Assembly (NCBI RefSeq): GCF_023206215.1
Contig: NZ_CP065800.1
Location: 3,968,001-4,032,000, forward strand
Length of the DNA: 64,000 nucleotides
Origin: Butyrivibrio fibrisolvens
GTDB taxonomy: Bacteria > Bacillota > Clostridia > Lachnospirales > Lachnospiraceae
Reading direction: 5' to 3'
Shown here: piece after piece, positions 9,178 to 16,130 of the stretch
Layout: every line of letters begins with the position of its first letter
Numbering within the stretch: position 1 is the stretch's first letter
Notes under the pieces: generated by a model
Databases searched by the model: none
The model's input: the letters and a program-made list of their open reading frames with translations, nothing else
Told to the model about the DNA's origin: nothing
Made by a program: the position numbers and the translations under genes

Positions 9178-9648
9178 TTAAATATTACTCTTTCCTATTT
9201 TTTCCAAGGGTAATGGACGGTGTTCCACAGGAGTTGAAAATGCTATAAGCGTTTTAGTTCTTCCAAACTGCTGAAGCTCATTGATCAAATGATCCAGTTC
9301 TTCTGGTTTTCTAAAAAGAACCTTAAGCAGCATTGAATAATCACCTGTGACACAGCTACATTCGACCACGTTTGGTATTTCCTTTATATACGGGTAGAAT
9401 GAAACTTTATCTTTGGGGTTTACTTCAAGGTTGATAAAAGCCTTGATATTGTAACCAAGAAGTGAATAATCAACTTCTGTATGATAACCTTTGATCAGTC
9501 CCAGTTCTTCCAATCTCCGCATACGTGCCGCTACTCCGGGAGAAGACATATAATTGGCACTGGCAAGCTCTTTTAAAGATACCCTTGCATCATTTTCTAT
9601 CATCTGAAGAATCTTCAGATCTGTCTTATCAAGTTTTATATCATACAT
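9178..9648 (-). CDS. Lrp/AsnC-family transcriptional regulator
   Basis: 156-residue regulator with an N-terminal helix-turn-helix (LDKTDLKILQMIENDARVSL, then KELASANYMSSPGVAARMRRL) and a C-terminal RAM ligand-binding domain (VVECSCVTGDYSMLLKV). The frame extends to 9723, but the ATG at 9648 has AGGAGG with 8-base spacing and gives normal family length. It is divergent from aspA, so an amino-acid-responsive role in aspartate or asparagine use is a reasonable inference. A terminator-like hairpin lies in its own leader. Confidence 0.92.
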   Translation of the reverse strand: MYDIKLDKTDLKILQMIENDARVSLKELASANYMSSPGVAARMRRLEELGLIKGYHTEVDYSLLGYNIKAFINLEVNPKDKVSFYPYIKEIPNVVECSCVTGDYSMLLKVLFRKPEELDHLINELQQFGRTKTLIAFSTPVEHRPLPLEKIGKSNI

Positions 9649-9680
9649 AATAAAATCCTCCTCATGATATATTACTAATA

Positions 9681-9718
9681 AAAAAGAAGGAGCAGAAAAC
9701 AAAATGCTTCTGCTCCTT
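9681..9718 (-). terminator. Terminator-like hairpin in the lrp leader
   Basis: On the minus strand an 11-bp perfect stem (AAGGAGCAGAA paired with TTCTGCTCCTT, 9708-9718 with 9687-9697) is followed by CTTTTTTATTAG. The T-run ends about 30 bases before the lrp start. No minus-strand gene lies upstream within the divergent region, so it is not an ordinary end-of-gene terminator and may be an attenuator. Confidence 0.65.
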
Positions 9719-9879
9719 TGCATAAAATGATGTTAGCACTTTTGGTTTTATCCTTGCAAACTAATTTTTCAAACTATTCTGTCTAAAAAGTTTATTTAAT
9801 TAAGTTGAAGACCTATTATTCGTTATAAAATCATCAAAACGACTTAAGTATTTACAATAAGCTCTCAAAGGTATTAAGA

Positions 9880-9962
9880 TTGAAAGTGTTCCACTTTCAA
9901 AACCAAATTGATGACGCGAGCTCCATCAATTTGAACCATTAGTCGCTCGTTTCACTCGCGAC
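9880..9962 (+). other. Three consecutive hairpins in the aspA leader
   Basis: Stem 1 is TTGAAAGTG/CACTTTCAA (9880-9888 with 9892-9900). Stem 2 is CAAATTGATG/CATCAATTTG (9904-9913 with 9924-9933), 10 bp perfect. Stem 3 is GTCGC/GCGAC (9942-9946 with 9958-9962). They precede a terminator directly before aspA. There is no T-box consensus or known riboswitch motif that I can recognise. They may form a regulatory leader or be part of a dispersed repeat. Confidence 0.5.
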
Positions 9963-9992
9963 ATGAGGTTAAATATGATCAACAAAGCAACG

Positions 9993-10034
9993 GCGCTTTA
10001 ACAAGACACTAAGTCCTGTTAGAGCGCTTTTTTT
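9993..10034 (+). terminator. Rho-independent terminator immediately upstream of aspA
   Basis: GCGCTTTAACA pairs with TGTTAGAGCGC through 10027, with GAC/GTC inside and ACTAA as loop, followed by seven T residues (10028-10034). The aspA ribosome site AAAGGAG begins only 3 bases later. No plus-strand gene needs termination here, so it is most simply an attenuator that aspA transcription must pass. Confidence 0.8.
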
Positions 10035-10049
10035 CAAAAGGAGATTATT

Positions 10050-11444
10050 ATGAAAAAGAGAATCGAATCAGATTCAATCGGATCACTCGAAGTACCTGAA
10101 AAGGCATATTATGGAGTACAGGCTCTTAGAGCCAAACAAAACTTTGCAATAACAGGCAATATGATGAATTCAGAATTTTTGAATAATCTGGCACTTATTA
10201 AAAAAGCTGCGGCAATAACCAATTATAAAGCCGGACTTTTAGACTATGACAAAGCCAAGGCAATATGCAGCGCAGCTGAAGAAGTAATAAAAGGATATTT
10301 TAAAGATGATTTTATCGTAGATGCAGTTCAGGGCGGCGCAGGAACCAGCGCAAATATGAATATGAACGAAGTGATCGCCAACAGGGCTAATGAACTTCTT
10401 GGTGGAAAGCTTGGCTATTATGATAAGATCCATCCAAATGATCATGTAAATATGGCGCAGTCAACCAATGATGTTATCCCAACAGCAGGTAAAATGACTG
10501 TGATCAGGCTTATGCAGCCTTTAACTGATGAACTTAGAAGACTTGAAAGCACTCTGTATGAAAAGGCATTACAGTTCAGATATGTTATCAAGATGGGAAG
10601 AACACAGCTTCAAGATGCCGTCCCCATGACTCTGGGAGAAAGTTTTGGTGGCTATGCATCTATGATAGACAGGTGCTGTAGCAGATTGGAAAATTCCTGT
10701 CTTGAGATGCATACAATAAATATAGGTGCTACTGCAATAGGATCCGGCATAAATGCATCAGATTATTACGAGAGAAATATAGCCAAGATTCTCAGCAAAG
10801 AATTCGGTCATTATCTTACCAAAGCCGCAGATCTTTTTGATGCCACAGAGAACCTTGACAGTTTTGTAGAAATATCAGGCGCACTAAAGGCCTGTGCTGT
10901 AAGCCTTTCCAAAATGTGCAATGACTTAAGGCTTCTTTCATCAGGCCCGCGATGTGGTCTTCATGAAATAAATCTTCCAGCCAAGCAGAATGGATCATCC
11001 ATAATGCCGGGAAAAGTTAATCCTGTTATTCCCGAAGTAGTGACTCAGGCGGCTTTTCTTGTTATAGGTCATGATACAACAATTGCCATGGCGGCAGAAG
11101 CAGGGCAGCTTGAGCTTAACGCTTTTGAACCTGTAGTTTTCTACCAGCTTTTCGAGTCCATTACAGTTCTGACTCATGCTGTAACAACCCTAATAGATAA
11201 TTGTATAAAAGGAATAACTGCAAACTCAGATCATTGTGAAGAGCTTGAAGAAGGAAGTGTAGGTATTGCTACAGCTCTAAGTCCTATACTTGGATATCAA
11301 AAATCTGCAAGTATAGCCAAACAAGCCCTCCACGAAGAAAAGACCATAAGAGAAATCGTACTTGAACAAAAGCTCATGGATCCTGAAAAACTCGATGTGA
11401 TTCTTGACCCTATGAGCATGGTCGGAATGATCCGCTCAGCATAG
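10050..11444 (+). CDS. aspA: Aspartate ammonia-lyase (aspartase)
   Basis: 464-residue member of the aspartase/fumarase superfamily, converting L-aspartate to fumarate and ammonia. The signature loop GSSIMPGKVNP is intact, with GTSANMNMNEVIANRA, HVNMAQSTNDVIPTA and KMGRTQLQDAVPMTLG. The motifs GLHEINLPA and EAGQLELNAFEP fit aspartase better than fumarase C. It is cytoplasmic. The leader has an attenuator-like terminator, and the divergent Lrp/AsnC gene may regulate it. It converges without any gap on the Nudix gene. Confidence 0.93.
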   Translation: MKKRIESDSIGSLEVPEKAYYGVQALRAKQNFAITGNMMNSEFLNNLALIKKAAAITNYKAGLLDYDKAKAICSAAEEVIKGYFKDDFIVDAVQGGAGTSANMNMNEVIANRANELLGGKLGYYDKIHPNDHVNMAQSTNDVIPTAGKMTVIRLMQPLTDELRRLESTLYEKALQFRYVIKMGRTQLQDAVPMTLGESFGGYASMIDRCCSRLENSCLEMHTINIGATAIGSGINASDYYERNIAKILSKEFGHYLTKAADLFDATENLDSFVEISGALKACAVSLSKMCNDLRLLSSGPRCGLHEINLPAKQNGSSIMPGKVNPVIPEVVTQAAFLVIGHDTTIAMAAEAGQLELNAFEPVVFYQLFESITVLTHAVTTLIDNCIKGITANSDHCEELEEGSVGIATALSPILGYQKSASIAKQALHEEKTIREIVLEQKLMDPEKLDVILDPMSMVGMIRSA

Positions 11445-11972
11445 TCATAGCTTTTTCTCGATCTCTTTAAGGCCATTACAGAAGTCCTCGTCGTTGTGAT
11501 CCGACACATGATAGAGAAATTCATGGAATGGCATAACTTTCACATCGTTGACTTCATGGGGATCAAACTTAAAGCCGTTCTCAGGAACATCTACTCTGCA
11601 CATAAATACAGACAAAAGAAGTCCTGTGCCATCGTCCCAATCAACGATCCTCTCAAAACCAAGTTTCAGCTCTTCAGGAGAAATAGTTATATCAAGTTCC
11701 TCTTTGACTTCTCTGATGGCTGCTGCCTCTTGCAGCTCTCCTGCCATCACAGCGCCTCCTGTCATATCCCACATACCGGGATAGAATCTGGCTTTGAGAG
11801 ATCTTTGCTGAACAATATACAGCCCCTCGCCTTCTCCCGGCGCAGGGCTGTCTGTTGTCTTCATGATCACGAGTACATGTCTGTAATATTCCCCGCGCTT
11901 TTTAGGATCATGCTTGGGTCTTGTTACTCCTGTGTATTGTCCGTCCCTTGTAAAGATGTCTATGTATTCCAT
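11445..11972 (-). CDS. Nudix hydrolase
   Basis: 175-residue Nudix-fold protein. The Nudix box GGAVMAGELQEAAAIREVKEELDI (read GGAVMAGELQEAA, REVKEELDI) fits GX5EX7REUXEEXGU, except that Asp replaces the late Gly. The N-terminus MEYIDIFTRDGQYTGVTRPK resembles isopentenyl-diphosphate isomerase-like or YfcD-type Nudix proteins. Substrate unknown. Its stop codon abuts the aspA stop codon, tail to tail. Confidence 0.88.
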   Translation of the reverse strand: MEYIDIFTRDGQYTGVTRPKHDPKKRGEYYRHVLVIMKTTDSPAPGEGEGLYIVQQRSLKARFYPGMWDMTGGAVMAGELQEAAAIREVKEELDITISPEELKLGFERIVDWDDGTGLLLSVFMCRVDVPENGFKFDPHEVNDVKVMPFHEFLYHVSDHNDEDFCNGLKEIEKKL

Positions 11973-12070
11973 TTTTATTATCTCGTTTCATTTAGTATAT
12001 ATGTGCAGCGTATAATATTATTCAATCTCGAGCATCTTCTATTTGATGTAACTTTTGTCCTTTACGTAAA

Positions 12071-12481
12071 TCAAATAAGAATTCCCGAAAAATGATCAAT
12101 CTCATGCTGGATTATCTGTGCAGTAAAATCTTTATATTTTCCGTGCTGCGGCTTAAAGTCCTTATCAAGATAATCTACCTCGATCTCTTTATATCTGGTG
12201 CATGGCCTTACACCTTCTAGTGACAGGCAACTCTCCTGGGTCTGATACGCTCCGCTTTTCTTAGTAATTACGGGATTGACCATAGCAACATGGAATGGCC
12301 CCATAGCTACCACTATAATCGTTTTACAGGCGCCGATCATGTTCGCCGCCATACCAACGCATCTGTCCTGATTGGCTCTTAATGTATCAAGAAGATCCTC
12401 TATTACCTGCTTGTCCGCTTCTGTAGCTTTTTCAGATTTCTTTTGTAAGAAAAAAGGATCCTTAACTATCTGTTTAACCAT
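12071..12481 (-). CDS. def: Peptide deformylase-like protein
   Basis: 136-residue protein of the deformylase fold. The metal-binding HEIDH is present (QHEIDHFSG), as is the cysteine motif ESCLSLEG (usually EGCLS). The first motif is GMAANMIG where GLAANQ is usual, so the Gln is replaced by Met. Similar variant deformylases occur in clostridia. It could act on N-formylmethionine or on another substrate; deformylase is the best call. An independent gene 98 bases upstream of the Nudix gene on the same strand. Confidence 0.82.
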   Translation of the reverse strand: MVKQIVKDPFFLQKKSEKATEADKQVIEDLLDTLRANQDRCVGMAANMIGACKTIIVVAMGPFHVAMVNPVITKKSGAYQTQESCLSLEGVRPCTRYKEIEVDYLDKDFKPQHGKYKDFTAQIIQHEIDHFSGILI

Positions 12482-12580
12482 ATCTTGAAATCTCCTATTT
12501 TATGAGCCTTTAAAGCCAATTAAGTGTGACTGACTCATAATTTTCATTTCGCAAATTTAAATATTTTCCATTTTTGCGAA

Positions 12581-12925
12581 TCAGAAATTATTACCATTCC
12601 ATCCCCAATCATCTGATCCGAAGTATCTGATATACATGTGGTCTGGAGCTACGCCAAGAACGTCTCCATATATCCCTGTAAGTTCCTGAGTCATCTTGTC
12701 ATAAACATCAGATGATGCGCTTCCGTATATCTTAACTTCAATGAATGCTGTAGGCTCAGATCCATCACCTCTGAAATACATAGGAATATCTCCCTCAATC
12801 GCCAGCATAAGCCAACTCTCGCTCTTTCCAGGGATGATTGATATTGCCTGACCGAGGCGTTCCTTGAGCTGAGTTTCTTTTTCTTTAGATATTGTTACGT
12901 TAGTTTTAGTTGAAATGAATGGCAT
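12581..12925 (-). CDS. Phenylpyruvate tautomerase/MIF-related protein
   Basis: 114-residue MIF-superfamily protein. Pro2 directly after the start Met (MPFISTKT) is the expected catalytic N-terminal proline, and the end WGWNGNNF is typical of MIF relatives. The family catalyses keto-enol tautomerisation; the substrate in bacteria is uncertain. AAGGAGG precedes the start. Confidence 0.88.
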   Translation of the reverse strand: MPFISTKTNVTISKEKETQLKERLGQAISIIPGKSESWLMLAIEGDIPMYFRGDGSEPTAFIEVKIYGSASSDVYDKMTQELTGIYGDVLGVAPDHMYIRYFGSDDWGWNGNNF

Positions 12926-13030
12926 AATTAGTCCTCCTTAGTACCTTTTGGCTTCTTACTATAAATACTTATTTACTGTTTTTTGATTCCTTATTGGATT
13001 TAGATGTAGTCAACATCTACTATTGTATAC

Positions 13031-13064
13031 AAAAAAGGACCGGAAATACATACCGATCCTTTTC
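13031..13064 (-). terminator. Terminator after the AICAR transformylase gene
   Basis: On the minus strand AAAAGGATCGG pairs with CCGGTCCTTTT, followed by T residues, 35 bases past the stop at 13099. Confidence 0.8.
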
Positions 13065-13098
13065 CAAAAATCTATATTTCTTTTCCCAAAACTTCCAA

Positions 13099-14277
13099 TT
13101 AGTGATGGAAGAATCTCATTCCTGTAAATGCCATAACCATATCGTGGCTGTTAGCAGCTTCGATAACGTTGTCATCACGTACAGATCCGCCAGGCTGAGC
13201 TACATACTTAACACCGCTTCTAAAGGCACGCTCGATGTTGTCACCAAATGGGAAGAAAGCGTCTGAGCCAAGAGCTACATCTGTGTTTTTGGAAAGCCAT
13301 GCTCTCTTTTCCTCAGCTGTGAATACTTCAGGCTTGGTCTTGAAGATGTTCTGCCACTTGCCTTCTGCAAGTACGTCCATATAGTCCTCACCGATGTAAA
13401 GGTCTATAGCATTGTCTCTATCTGCTCTTCTGATAGAATCAAGGAAAGGAAGCTCAAGAACCTTAGGACACTGACGAAGGAACCAGTTATCAGCCTTATT
13501 ACCTGCAAGTCTTGTGCAATGGATACGTGACTGCTGACCAGCTCCGATACCGATTGCCTGGCCGCCCTTAACATAGCATACAGAGTTAGACTGTGTATAT
13601 TTAAGTGTGATAAGAGAGATGATAAGATCGATCCTAGCCTGCTCAGGAAGCTCCTTGTTTTCAGTAACTATGTTAGAGAGCATATCGTCACCGATCTCGA
13701 TGAAGTTGTGTCCCTGCTCGAATGTTACTCCAAATACCTGCTTCTTCTCAAGCTGTGCAGGTACATAGTTTGGATCTATCTTGATAACTGCGTAGTTACC
13801 GTTCTTCTTAGCTTTAAGAATTTCAAGAGCGTCATCATCGTAGTCAGGAGCGATGACACCGTCAGATACTTCTCTCTTGATAAGCTTTGCTGTTGCAAGG
13901 TCGCACTTGTCAGAAAGTGAGATGAAATCTCCAAATGAAGACATTCTGTCAGCGCCTCTGGCTCTTGCATATGCAGATGCTATAGGTGTAAGCTCTCCCA
14001 TATCCTCTACCCAGTAGATCTTCTTCTCAATATCTGTAAGAGGAAGTCCTACTGCTGCTCCTGCAGGTGATACATGCTTAAAAGATGTTGCTGCAGGAAG
14101 TCCTGTAGCCTTCTTAAGCTCAGAAACCAGCTGCCAGCCGTTAAATGCATCAAGGAGGTTGATATATCCGGGCTTGCCGTTAAGAACTTCGATAGGAAGA
14201 TCACTTCCATCCTCCATGTATACTCTGGAAGGCTTCTGATTAGGGTTGCAACCATATTTTAACTGTAATTCGTTCAT
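13099..14277 (-). CDS. purH: AICAR formyltransferase (stand-alone PurH C-terminal domain)
   Basis: 392-residue enzyme matching only the AICAR transformylase half of bifunctional PurH, which adds the formyl group of 10-formyl-THF to AICAR. Visible motifs are ATSFKHVSPAGAAVG (Lys-His active-site pair), SDGVIAPDY, YTQSNSVCYVKGGQAIGIGAGQQSR (read YTQSNSVCYVK, GQAIGIGAGQQSR) and DAFFPFGDNIERA. The N-terminal IMP cyclohydrolase domain of PurH is absent; a separate cyclohydrolase gene lies 146 bases upstream in the same direction and supplies the last step. Confidence 0.93.
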   Translation of the reverse strand: MNELQLKYGCNPNQKPSRVYMEDGSDLPIEVLNGKPGYINLLDAFNGWQLVSELKKATGLPAATSFKHVSPAGAAVGLPLTDIEKKIYWVEDMGELTPIASAYARARGADRMSSFGDFISLSDKCDLATAKLIKREVSDGVIAPDYDDDALEILKAKKNGNYAVIKIDPNYVPAQLEKKQVFGVTFEQGHNFIEIGDDMLSNIVTENKELPEQARIDLIISLITLKYTQSNSVCYVKGGQAIGIGAGQQSRIHCTRLAGNKADNWFLRQCPKVLELPFLDSIRRADRDNAIDLYIGEDYMDVLAEGKWQNIFKTKPEVFTAEEKRAWLSKNTDVALGSDAFFPFGDNIERAFRSGVKYVAQPGGSVRDDNVIEAANSHDMVMAFTGMRFFHH

Positions 14278-14423
14278 ATTAATTCTCCCATTCTCTCATA
14301 CGCATTATCATTCAATGTTACTTATTCAAATATAACAATAGAAAAGACATAGTCTTAAAAGCTTCTTTTGACCCTTACGTCACATAAATGAAATGCATTT
14401 CCAAAAATATTTTTTTACTATTA

Positions 14424-15134
14424 TCAGTCTTTATTCTTGTTAACGATCCTTGTCTCATACTCGCCTGTTGCGATATTGATGAATCTTGTGAAAAGAGATA
14501 CCTTGTTATCTTCATTAAGAGCATTCCATACATTCTCTGTGAATGTGTCGATATCGCCCTCGATGTTTACAAGTGTAGGCTCTCCCTCATAGCTTGGAAG
14601 CGGGTTGCCATCACCCATGTATGTGTGGATAAAATAACCTTCGCCAGCCTTAGGATTTTCATAAGAATATGTGAATCTCTGGCAATTGGATGGATCGCCG
14701 TGATCGCTCTTAAGAATAGAAAGAGCATAGTCATACTTACCTGTGATCACATGCATAAGGCCTGATATACGAGGTGTGTAGTTTGGAGCATCAGGCTCAA
14801 ACTCACGGCTTCTGAGTGACTCTTCAAAAGTCTTGCCTGTTGAAAGGCCATCATAGATAGTATCTGTCTGATCACCGTTAGTTACGATTGTGTAAAAACC
14901 GTATGTTCTTACAGGTGCATAGATGATAAGGCTTGGATCTTCCATCTTGGAAGGATCGAATGCCTGTGTGCGGATTCCTGTTCCGTCTGTTACGAATACG
15001 CGGTTACGGCTGTTAACACTTCTGCCCATGATGAAATATGCGCATACAGCATACTTGCCATCAGCACTTGTGCCAATAACAATACCACGTCCCGGATAAG
15101 AATTGCCTGAAAGTTCTTTCTGTAAATCTGTCAT
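14424..15134 (-). CDS. IMP cyclohydrolase (PurO-like)
   Basis: 236-residue protein of the IMP cyclohydrolase-like family related to archaeal PurO, closing FAICAR to IMP. Sequence features include YPGRGIVIGTSADGKYAVCAY (read YPGRGIVIG, ADGKYAVCAY), FIMGRSVNSRNRVF and TPRISGLM. The frame is open to 15311, but the ATG at 15134 has GAGAGGA with good spacing, and earlier sequence is riboswitch. It pairs with the stand-alone AICAR transformylase and is controlled by an upstream ZTP riboswitch. Confidence 0.92.
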   Translation of the reverse strand: MTDLQKELSGNSYPGRGIVIGTSADGKYAVCAYFIMGRSVNSRNRVFVTDGTGIRTQAFDPSKMEDPSLIIYAPVRTYGFYTIVTNGDQTDTIYDGLSTGKTFEESLRSREFEPDAPNYTPRISGLMHVITGKYDYALSILKSDHGDPSNCQRFTYSYENPKAGEGYFIHTYMGDGNPLPSYEGEPTLVNIEGDIDTFTENVWNALNEDNKVSLFTRFINIATGEYETRIVNKNKD

Positions 15135-15260
15135 GATAGTCCTCTCTTTGCGAGTGAAAAAGTTAGAAGCACAGCCTGCATAGCTCGCAGTACAAGCCGT
15201 GTGAGCGAATATCATCACTCTTCTTAGGTTAACTGAATGCATCACAACGGAATTACAATA

Positions 15261-15374
15261 TAGAAAAACCGCCTGAGCATCCCAAATACAGGTTGCCCAG
15301 GCGGTCGACATAATTCAAACTTAGGCCGTACTCCCCATGGCTTTTGCGCCATTTTATTCCGCCAGTTGTACAGC
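15261..15374 (-). promoter_or_regulatory. ZTP (pfl) riboswitch with intrinsic terminator
   Basis: The minus-strand leader contains ACTGGCGGA, then ATGGCGCAAAAGCCATGGGGAGTA and finally ACCGCCTGGGCA (15305-15294), matching the conserved pfl elements (CTGGCG, GGGGAG after a stem, CCGCCTGGGCA). The last element can alternatively pair with TGCTCAGGCGGT (15279-15268), giving a terminator stem followed by a T-run. This mutually exclusive design is that of ZTP riboswitches upstream of purine formyl-transfer genes, and the downstream genes use and follow AICAR/ZMP. Confidence 0.92.
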
Positions 15375-15380
15375 ACCTAA

Positions 15381-15409
15381 ACTATACACGATTGTCACAA
15401 AAAGTGCAA
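15381..15409 (-). promoter_or_regulatory. Promoter for the ZTP riboswitch / IMP synthesis operon
   Basis: On the minus strand TTGCAC (15409-15404), a 17-base spacer and TATAGT (15386-15381). Transcription would begin near 15374, at the 5' edge of the riboswitch. Confidence 0.75.
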
Positions 15410-15445
15410 GTCATTTTTACAAACTAGATAGAATGTTTTAGGATT

Positions 15446-15934
15446 GTGAGAGTTTTCGAAGATCACCCGGAATTCTTTGCTAGATACCAGCTTCGAAATG
15501 CTGCTGACAATTATCTGTACACTGCCAAATTTAATCTCTTTGTGATAGAATTAAATCACACAGACATGGCTAGACTTGAAGATAAGAAGCAAAAAGTTGA
15601 CACTTGGGCCAAACTTTTCAAAGCAACTACCTGGGAGGAAATCAAGATGATAACTAAAGAAAATCCATCCATGAATTCCACAGCAGAAACTATATTTTTG
15701 TCAAACTCTGATTATGCCATAAGGGAACAATGCAGAGTCAGAGAAGATAACATTGCTCATGAGAAGTATCAGAAAGAGTGTTTAGAAAAACTCACCAAAG
15801 AAAATGAAGATCTTACTAAAGAAATCTATAATCTTGCAAAAGAAAACAATACCCTTGCTGAAGAAAATGCCCGTCTTCTAGCATTGCTTAAAGAAAAAGG
15901 AATTACAGCTGAATCGATAGGAGACAGTAATTAA
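15446..15934 (+). pseudogene. Rpn/PD-(D/E)XK nuclease-family transposase, C-terminal remnant
   Basis: The 162 residues match only the C-terminal part of the Rpn/PDDEXK_2 family: DHPEFFARYQLRNAADNYLY near the start, the WAKLFKATTWEEIKMI motif, then a charged coiled-coil tail. The N-terminal nuclease core with the PD-(D/E)XK residues is missing, and an in-frame TAG at 15425 closes the frame upstream. The GTG at 15446 is only the first possible start. Likely a decayed mobile-type gene. Confidence 0.75.
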
Positions 15935-16067
15935 CAGGCCTCCCTTCATAGAACCTTACGTACCTTTAATAAATCTTTTTTCAATAAAAGCGCGATCTAT
16001 TTGGCCACACGAAAGATATCTTGGTTTATATATGTGAAATTCTTCTTCAAAAATTTGACTTATACAT

Positions 16068-16094
16068 AAAAGGAGCCTCAGAAAGGCTCCTTTT
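16068..16094 (-). terminator. Terminator after the FtsX-like permease gene
   Basis: AAAAGGAGCC (16068-16077) pairs with GGCTCCTTTT (16085-16094) around a 7-base loop. It lies 36 bases past the permease stop at 16131 and may work in both directions. Confidence 0.8.
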
Positions 16095-16130
16095 ATTATG
16101 ATTATTACAATCAACAAGAATCACATTTTA

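Noticed and set aside
9880..10034. T-box leader for aspA
   Set aside because: The invariant T-box sequence and the stem I AGTA/specifier features are not visible, so it is reported only as an unclassified leader.
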